Positions 58,091 to 64,000 of a stretch of 64,000 nucleotides of DNA are shown here, in pieces. The notes under the pieces were generated by a model. That model saw nothing but the letters and a program-made list of their open reading frames with translations, was not told the origin of the DNA and made no database searches. The position numbers and the translations under genes are program-made. Each line of letters starts with the position of its first letter. Positions within the stretch are counted from its first letter, which is position 1. Source of the DNA: Stomoxys calcitrans (lineage: Eukaryota; Arthropoda; Insecta; Diptera; Muscidae); the NCBI RefSeq assembly GCF_963082655.1, contig NC_081553.1:205398897-205462896 (forward strand), read 5' to 3'.

Positions 58091-58620
58091 GACGACCGCA
58101 CGATACACGTCACCTGTTTAACTGCCCGGCCAGACCCACTCGACTCAGACCCAGACCCCATTGGACGCACCCCATCTTAGTCGCAGAGTTCCTGGGTCTT
58201 GACACTCAACAGAATCAAGCAGACAAAAGATAGAACACAATAAACTGCTACAACAACAACTTCGGTGTCGTTGTGTGGGTGGGACGCTCCCCCATGTTAT
58301 TCGACCATAAGATTTTATACTAGTCTTGCGGTTTTGAATTACCCTAAAGGTGCACTCAAAATTCACCCATCTCAGATATATAGCGATTTTGAAAATTTGG
58401 GTAAGGGGGAGGGTCAAATGAAGTTTATCTATTTCGCTAGAGGGCTTAGGCTTCGCCTAAACGTAACCTACGAAAAGGCCATATCACTTTTTCTATTACG
58501 AATAAAAAAACTTAACTTAAAGTTTGGGAATATAATTATAAAACGTTCATAAGTCATTTTATGAGTGGACATTTTCAAAATCATTTTCGCATTTAAAGTA
58601 CAATAATTCGCTAATTGTAT
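58091..58620. other. Unassigned DNA, possible unclassified retroelement end
   Basis: The segment 58110-58255 is less A/T-rich and ends gaacacaataaactgctaca then acaacaac. A small hairpin (cttaggcttcgcctaa) lies near 58445-58460. No family assigned and no exon supported. Confidence 0.3.
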
Positions 58621-58852
58621 GGTTGCCCAAAAAGTAATTGCGGATTTTTCATATAGTCAGCATTGAAAAATTTTTTCACAGCTTGCGACTCTGTAATTGC
58701 ATTCTTTCTTCTGTCAGTTATCAGCTGTTACTTTTAGCTTGCTTTAGAAAAAAAGTGTAAAAAAAGTATATTTGATTAAAGTTCATTCTAAGTTTTATTA
58801 AAAATGCATTTACTTTCTTTTGAAAAATCCGCAATTACTTTTTGGGCAACCC
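58621..58852 (+). mobile_element. MITE-W, essentially complete
   Basis: 232 bp; the left TIR starts ggttgcccaaaaagtaattg (its outermost bases are altered) and the right TIR is ccgcaattactttttggg, caaccca. It includes the full middle (ttgctttagaaaaaaagtgt; ttgattaaagttcattctaa) that is deleted in the 44-45.6 kb copy. Confidence 0.92.
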
Positions 58853-59255
58853 AGTTCTATCACTTTTAATAGCAACTACGAATACATTATTGAAATATAT
58901 TCCAGTCTTACCAATTTTGTTTTGTTTTTGCTCTTCCCAAAATTTCCACTATTTGTTAATTAAGCTAAAAATTTTGCAAAAACAAATCTTATTTTCCTCG
59001 TTCTCATCGCATTTGGTTTATCATATGGCCCTCAACATAACCGAAACAATTCGTTTTGGCCCAATAACCCTTAATAATTATCGAAACATGCTCTCAATGC
59101 TGCATCAAAACTTAGTGGGGAAGTTTTCAACAATCATTAATCAGCGATAAACTCATTTGTCAAATTGGTAATAGACGGACGACGTCAATGATGATGATGA
59201 TGATGATGTCGTTGCCTGAACTCATTGCTATTGCTATTGGTGCAACATTAAACTG
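58853..59255. other. Unassigned DNA with a (GAT)n tract
   Basis: (GAT)n at 59187-59208. A frame of about 100 codons (58842-59150) shows no motif and starts within MITE-W, so I do not call it a gene. Confidence 0.35.
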
Positions 59256-60366
59256 AAACAAATAAAAAGGCATTAAGTACGGCCGGGACGAACTTTGGAT
59301 ACCCACCACCTCGGGTATACATGTAAACCACCTTTCATCAAAATTCGGTATAAATTTCATACCTTATACTCATATACCTCATACCGATCTGAACTATATA
59401 CGACACGGATGTTGAAAAGCCTAACATAAGACTTTGTCAAATTTCAGTGATATCCGATTATAAATGTGAATTTCATGGGGCCAAGACTTTAAATCGAGAT
59501 ATCGGTCTACATGGCAGCTATATCCAAATCTGGACCGATTTGGGCCAAGTTGCATAAAAATGTCGAAGAGCCTAACTTAAAGCACTGTCCCAAATTTCGG
59601 CGAAATCGGACAATAAATGCCTCTTTTATGGGCCCAAAACCTTAAATCGAGAGTTCGGTCTATATGGCAGCAATATTCAAATCTACACCGATCTGGGCAA
59701 AATTGAAGAAGGACGTCGAAGAGCCTAACCAAACTCACTGTCTCAAATTTCAGCGTCATCAGACAATAAATGCGTCTAGATATCGGTCTATATGGCTGCT
59801 ATATCCAAATCTGGACCTATCTGTGCGATATTGCAAAAGTATGTCAAGGGGCTTAACTTAACTCACTGTTCCAAATTTCGGCGATAAATGAGCATTTTAT
59901 GGACCAGAAACCATAAATCAAGAAATCGGTCTAAATGGCAGCTATATCCAAATCTAGACCGATCTGAGCCAAATTGACGAAGGATGTCGAAGGGCCTAAC
60001 ACAACTCACTGCCCCAAACTTCAGCAAAATCGGATAATTAATGTGGCTTTTATGGGCCTAAGACCTTACATTGGAAGATCGGTCTATATGGGGGCAATAT
60101 CAAGATATAGTCCGATATAGTCCATCTTCGAACTAAACCTGGCTATGGACAGAAAATCAACCTGTGCAAAGTGTCAGCTCAATATTTCTATTTTGAAAAG
60201 CTGTAGCCTGATTTCAACAGACATACGAATGGATATGGCTAGATCGTCTTAGATTTATACGACGAACAAGTACTTTATAGGGTCTCAGATCAATATCAGG
60301 AGGTGTTACAAACGCAATGACTAGATTAGTATACCCTTATCCCATCATGGTGGTTTGTATAAAAAC
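59256..60366 (-). mobile_element. DL1 body with a DL2b-type 5' end (chimera)
   Basis: The hairpin end is DL1 (aaataaaaaggcattaagta, ggccgggacgaactttgg, ccaccacctcggg). Units are DL1, with several shortened. The core begins as DL1 (gctagatcgtcttagattta), then after aagtactttatagggtctca it reads gatcaatatcaggaggtgtt, actagattagtataccctta, which is DL2b. The subfamily switch falls near 60270-60285. Confidence 0.85.
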
Positions 60367-61371
60367 AATCCAATTACTGTGTACCGTGGATCAGTCGAAA
60401 TGCCAACATTTATCAACTGTACGTACGCTTGTTCAAATGAACCAACTACCATTCGCTCATTCAAATGTTCGTCTCTACGTTTTTCTAACCCAATTCAAAG
60501 GAGTAAAAAAAAACTTTTTTTGTGTGAATCGGGTATATACAGTGTTTGGAAAAGGATTTCTGTGAATGAGGATACTTTAGATCATAGGAAGATAGCCTTC
60601 AGTGCAGCTTGAATCGATGAATATACCGGTATCCTTCGATCGGTATCCATGGGCTGTTTTGGCGATGGACGGTAAACCGAACCACTCAGAAGCAAACATT
60701 TTCTCCCCATTTGTTTGCCAGAGGTAGATAAATCTTAAGGCGATGATATCGAAAGCTGACATGGCTCAACATCAGCAGGCCCTTTGCAAGAGTTAGCCCT
60801 CTGAAACTTGATGTCCTGCTATTCTATATAGAAGGTTTTCCCGCTGTTAAGGAACATACAATGGTAGCATATCTTGACCTTGGATATGCCTTCAAAATGC
60901 AAAACAGCCATCCAACCTAGGAAAAACATGAAAATACCAAGTCAAAAAACTTGGTTCACGCTATTGTTGCGAAGTACTGTGCCCACGTAGCACGCTACGA
61001 CATTAAACACTAAACGTGGGTAGTTTGTCGACTCTGCTATTCGTTTGTGTTTTATCACATTTTGCAAGTTCACATCTAAATTAACTAATTGCTGTTGAAA
61101 ACTGTTTTAAAATTGCTTAATTTCTAATGAGCAGCAAGCAGCGAGCAGCGCTGCATTAGAGAAAAGTATTCTGCTGCTTAGCTGGGAATATGGCTATGAC
61201 TATTGATTGTTTCACTTGATTGTCTGATGGGTTTTATTCGATTGCGAATTTTATTCGATTCAAGAGAATGTGGGTGTTTCCTAAATGCGTATTTAGGTAA
61301 AATCTAACAATCAGTGTTGCCACATGTTTGAACAAGTGGAAAGATTTGAATGTACTCCTTAGGATGGGGGA
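60367..61371. other. Unassigned, apparently single-copy DNA
   Basis: Mixed composition with short open frames (up to ~85 codons near 60355-60612) that match nothing I recognise. No repeat family seen. Confidence 0.35.
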
Positions 61372-61449
61372 GGACACCGTAGCGGAGAGGTTAGCATAAC
61401 CACATATAAAGCTAAATGCCTGGATTCGAATACTGGCGGAAACATCCGG
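61372..61449 (+). mobile_element. SINE head, interrupted at the same point as the 5.3 kb copy
   Basis: An A-box-like gtagcggagaggttagcata and B-box-like ctggattcgaatactggcgg, then aaacatccgg. A DL2b hairpin end begins right after it, 78 bp into the SINE; the DL1 insertion at 5337 lies 79 bp into its SINE. The SINE body is not found downstream because family G truncates the region. Confidence 0.8.
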
Positions 61450-62117
61450 AACAAGTTAAAGCGTGCTAAGTTCGGCCGGGCCACACCACCAAGGATTCTT
61501 CTATAATATGGGAGCTATATCTCGTTATAGACCGATTTGGACCATACTTGGCACAGTTGTTGAGAGTCTTAATATAAAATCGGATAAAAATCGCGGCTTG
61601 TAAAGGTTCAAGATATCAGATCGGGAAATTGGTTTATATGGGAGATATATCATGTTCTTGACCGATTTGGACCGTACTTGGAACAGTTGTTGGAAGTCAT
61701 AACGGAACACCACATGCGAAATTTCAGCTAAATCGGATGCAAATTGAGGCTTCCAAGGGCTTATGAAATCAAACCGGGAGATCGGTTTATATGGGAGCTA
61801 TATCAGGCTCTTGACCAATTTCAACGGATGGAAATTGGATGGAAATTGAGGCTTCCAGGGGCTCAAGAAGTCAAATCGGGAGATCGGTATATATGGGAGC
61901 TATATCAGGTTATAAACCAAAAATTTCTCCAAAGTCATAACAGAACACTCTGTGAAAATTTTCAGCCAAATCCGATGAAAGTTGAGGCTTTCAGGGTCTT
62001 AAGAATTCAGATCGGGAGGTAGGTTTAGATAGGAGCTATATCAGATTCTTGACCGATTTGGACCGGCACAGTTAATAGAAGTCGTAACAGAACACTATGT
62101 GCAAAATTTCAGCTAAA
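61450..62117 (-). mobile_element. DL2b DINE-like element, 5' part lost
   Basis: The hairpin end is aacaagttaaagcgtgctaa with ggccgggcca (second arm deleted, joined to caccaccaaggattcttc). About four units follow (gagatcggtttatatgggag; gaggcttccaggggctcaag; aaatttcagctaaatcgg). It passes into family G at accgtaccgattaccttgaa near 62118. Confidence 0.83.
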
Positions 62118-64000
62118 TCGGACCGTACCGATTACCTTGAAATTTTCACAGATTGTGTAGGTTGGTCTGGAAGGAAACATAGGCTACATAAATTTTTGAT
62201 ATCGGAAGGGGGGGCGGACCTTCCCCTTACCATTAAAGTAAAACCCAAAAATAAAAGTGTACCAAACGGAGCAATATGGGACTCAAATGAAAGGTATTCA
62301 GGAGTAGAGTACGAATATCATATTAAAAATTGGGTCCAAGTAACTGGGGGGGGGCCGCCTCAACCTTAAAACCCTCTAAGATGGCTTTATTGGACCATCA
62401 TGACAATTTTAGACTCAAATGAAAGGTATTCGGGAGAAGATTGCGGATATTGGCAGGAGGGAGAACAGGCTTTATAATACCATCCAAAATTAAAAGTGGA
62501 TCGATATGACAATATGGGTATTAAATGAAAGGTATTGAAGAGTAGAATGCGTATATGGTATTAAAAATTTGGTTCAATTACCCAGGAAGTCGTCCTAACC
62601 TAAAAATTTCTCCAAGCAGACAAATTGAACGTTCCTATCAATATGGGGCTCAAATGAAAGGTATACGGAAGTAGATTACGAATCTGGCATACAAAATCAC
62701 ACAGTATAGGGGTCACACCAACCCTCCCAAAACGCCCCAAATGGGCATATTAACCAGTTATGAGTATGTGGGACTCGGTTTGGTTGTTTGTTCCGTAGAC
62801 TCAAAAACGGCTAAAACGATTTTCTTAAAATTTTCACAGTTTGGGTAGGTTGGTCTGGAAGGATACATAGGCTTTAAAATTTTTGATATCGGATGGAGGT
62901 GGACCCTCCCCCCTAATCCCAAAGACATCACCCTAAACCAAAAGTTGGCCGTTAGGCACAATATGGGTATCAAATGAAAGGTATTAGAGACTAGAGAACG
63001 AATATCGTATTAAAATTTTGGGTCCAAGTACCCAGCGGCCCGCCCCAACCCCAAAATTCACCTTTACAGTGATATTCGAAGTTCATGTCAATATGGGACT
63101 CAAATAAAAAGTCTTTGGCAGTAGATTACAAATATGGCATACAAAATTAGGTCCACATAATGGGAGGTCGTCCCACCCCTAAATACCCTCAAATGGGCAC
63201 ATTAGCCGACCACGGCTATATGGGACTCAAATGAAAGGTATTTGGGAGTAGATTACAAATATGACATTAAAATTTGCATTCCCCAAAGCAATATGGGACT
63301 CAAATTAAAGGGATTTGGGAGTGAGGCACATATTCAATATCGATATTTGAGTCGAAATGTCTGAGTCGAAATGTCCCCTAAAAATCCCTTCTCATTACCC
63401 TAATTTTCAGAAACGTTCGAAATTGTTTGCACTCTTACAGTCACCTAAAACAAAACCTGGTTTCTATTGTTGGGGTCGGGTGCCTCGAGAGCCACAACAA
63501 TGTGGGGTTCAAATGAAAGGTGCTTGTGAGAAAAAAACGAATTTAATATCCAATTGAAGAGCCATGTGTTGGAGGGTCGCCCCATCCCAAAATACCTTCC
63601 CAATCAGACGTATGTACCGACCATTGCAATATGTGACTTCTATAAACGCTACTTGGGAGTAGAGTACGAGATTGATACTCATTTTTGGACAAAGACTACT
63701 CCACTTTCAAACAGAACTTCTCACACATCAATGATTGCTTTCCGATTTTGGTTTAAACTCAATGGGGGACCTTTTTTATAGCCGAGCCCGAAGGTCATGC
63801 CGCTGTGCGACACCTCTTTGGGGAGAATTTTGTACATGACCAGGCATGGCATGGTACCTCGCAAATGTCGCCAGCATTGAGAGGGCATAACCACCGCTTA
63901 AAAGTTTTTTCGATGTTTTCGCCAGAATTCTACAGGGGATACAGTGGCACGAATTCGATATCCACATTTAGGGCGAAATGTCCCCACCCTAAAAAAACAT
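62118..64000 (+). mobile_element. Family G element, runs off the window
   Basis: The leader is cgattaccttgaaattttca, cagattgtgtaggttggtct and ggaaggaaacataggctaca; the array blocks are ggggcggaccttccccttac, aaatgaaaggtattcaggag and gggtccaagtaactgg. A second leader-like phrase (tttggttgtttgttccgtag, 62779) precedes further blocks. The region 63440-63475 is uninterrupted where the 52.4 kb copy carries DL3. A SINE interrupts near 63753-63950, after which gaattcgatatccacattta continues the family. Confidence 0.8.
63753..63950 (-). mobile_element. tRNA-derived SINE inserted in family G
   Basis: In reverse: ctcaatgggggacctttttt, atagccgagcccgaagg, gccgctgtgcgacacctctt, gcaaatgtcgccagcattga, then the head side (gcataaccaccgcttaaaag; tcgccagaattc, a damaged B box). 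The A-box end is not clear. Unlike the 5.3 and 61.4 kb copies, the zone between head and body is uninterrupted here (ttaaaagttttttcgatg). Confidence 0.82.

Noticed and set aside
58445..58460. Hairpin cttaggcttcgcctaa as a terminator or Helitron end
   Set aside because: It is a short isolated palindrome without any of the element ends seen elsewhere; chance is likely.

Overview
ORGANISM AND OVERALL NATURE. The window looks like repeat-choked intergenic or intronic DNA of a higher fly. The main evidence is a large set of elements with the layout of Drosophila DINE-1/INE-1/mini-me elements (non-autonomous Helentrons): a TATACCC 5' end, a 'TATATATTCTTGATC...GATCTAGCCATGTCC' core, a (GTCY)n tract and a 3' hairpin followed by CTTGTT. 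Subfamily sequence suggests a calyptrate (muscoid) fly, but that is an inference. I found no host gene I can defend, no rRNA, no functional tRNA, no CRISPR and no intact transposase or reverse transcriptase. Summing my intervals, DINE-like elements fill roughly half of the window; a second array-bearing family (family G) and LINE fragments fill roughly a tenth each.

NAMES USED. DL1, DL2, DL2b, DL3 and DL4 are DINE-like subfamilies told apart by their ends. DL1 has 5' tatacccaccaccgaagg and a 3' gttcggcccggccgaact hairpin then aacgc. DL2 has 5' taccctccacc and a 3' end with tagcacgc. DL2b is like DL2 but with 5' acccaccaccatagg and 3' gggttcccaa. DL3 has 5' accctgtaccacag and 3' gcctttcctta. 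DL4 has a 5' end with gatttaacgatgt. Strand + means TATACCC end to hairpin end. Family G has units built on GGTATTCGGGAGTAG and a (TTTG)n head. LINE-A is a gag + RT + RNase H non-LTR element; LINE-B is an endonuclease + YVDD-RT non-LTR element. MITE-W is a ~235 bp TIR element starting TTGGGTTGCCC.

LAYOUT. 0.1-10 kb: DL1 remnant, three LINE-A pieces, and a three-level nest (DL2b holding a SINE holding DL1). 10-14.6 kb: family G and a LINE-B remnant. 14.6-26 kb: full DL2, a DD41D mariner remnant, DL1 and DL1/2b elements each carrying a fold-back transposon, DL2b, DL4 and a LINE-A RT piece. 28.5-33 kb: second nest (DL1 holding family G holding DL2). 33-40.5 kb: LINE-B 5' end split by MITE-W, DL2b, DL3 with a long (AT)n, and DL1. 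40.5-42.3 kb: LINE-A ORF1 with a SINE insertion. 43.7-46.1 kb: third nest (DL2 holding MITE-W holding DL1). 46.3-55 kb: DL4/DL1 chain, then a family G element carrying DL1 and DL3 insertions. 56.2-64 kb: DL1, LINE-B, MITE-W, a DL1/2b chimera, SINE pieces and family G. Sequence between these looks single-copy, with microsatellites but no supportable exons.

HOW THE PARTS WORK TOGETHER. The window is a stratified transposon graveyard rather than a gene cluster. Nested insertions give empty-site tests that fix element ends, show DINE-like elements entering A/T runs without a clear target duplication (as expected for Helentrons), and give relative ages. I did not find a new gene system. The points most worth a second look are the array-bearing DINE-like superfamily with ~154 bp units, its head-to-tail chaining, and a 607 bp fold-back derivative of a Tc1/mariner transposon.
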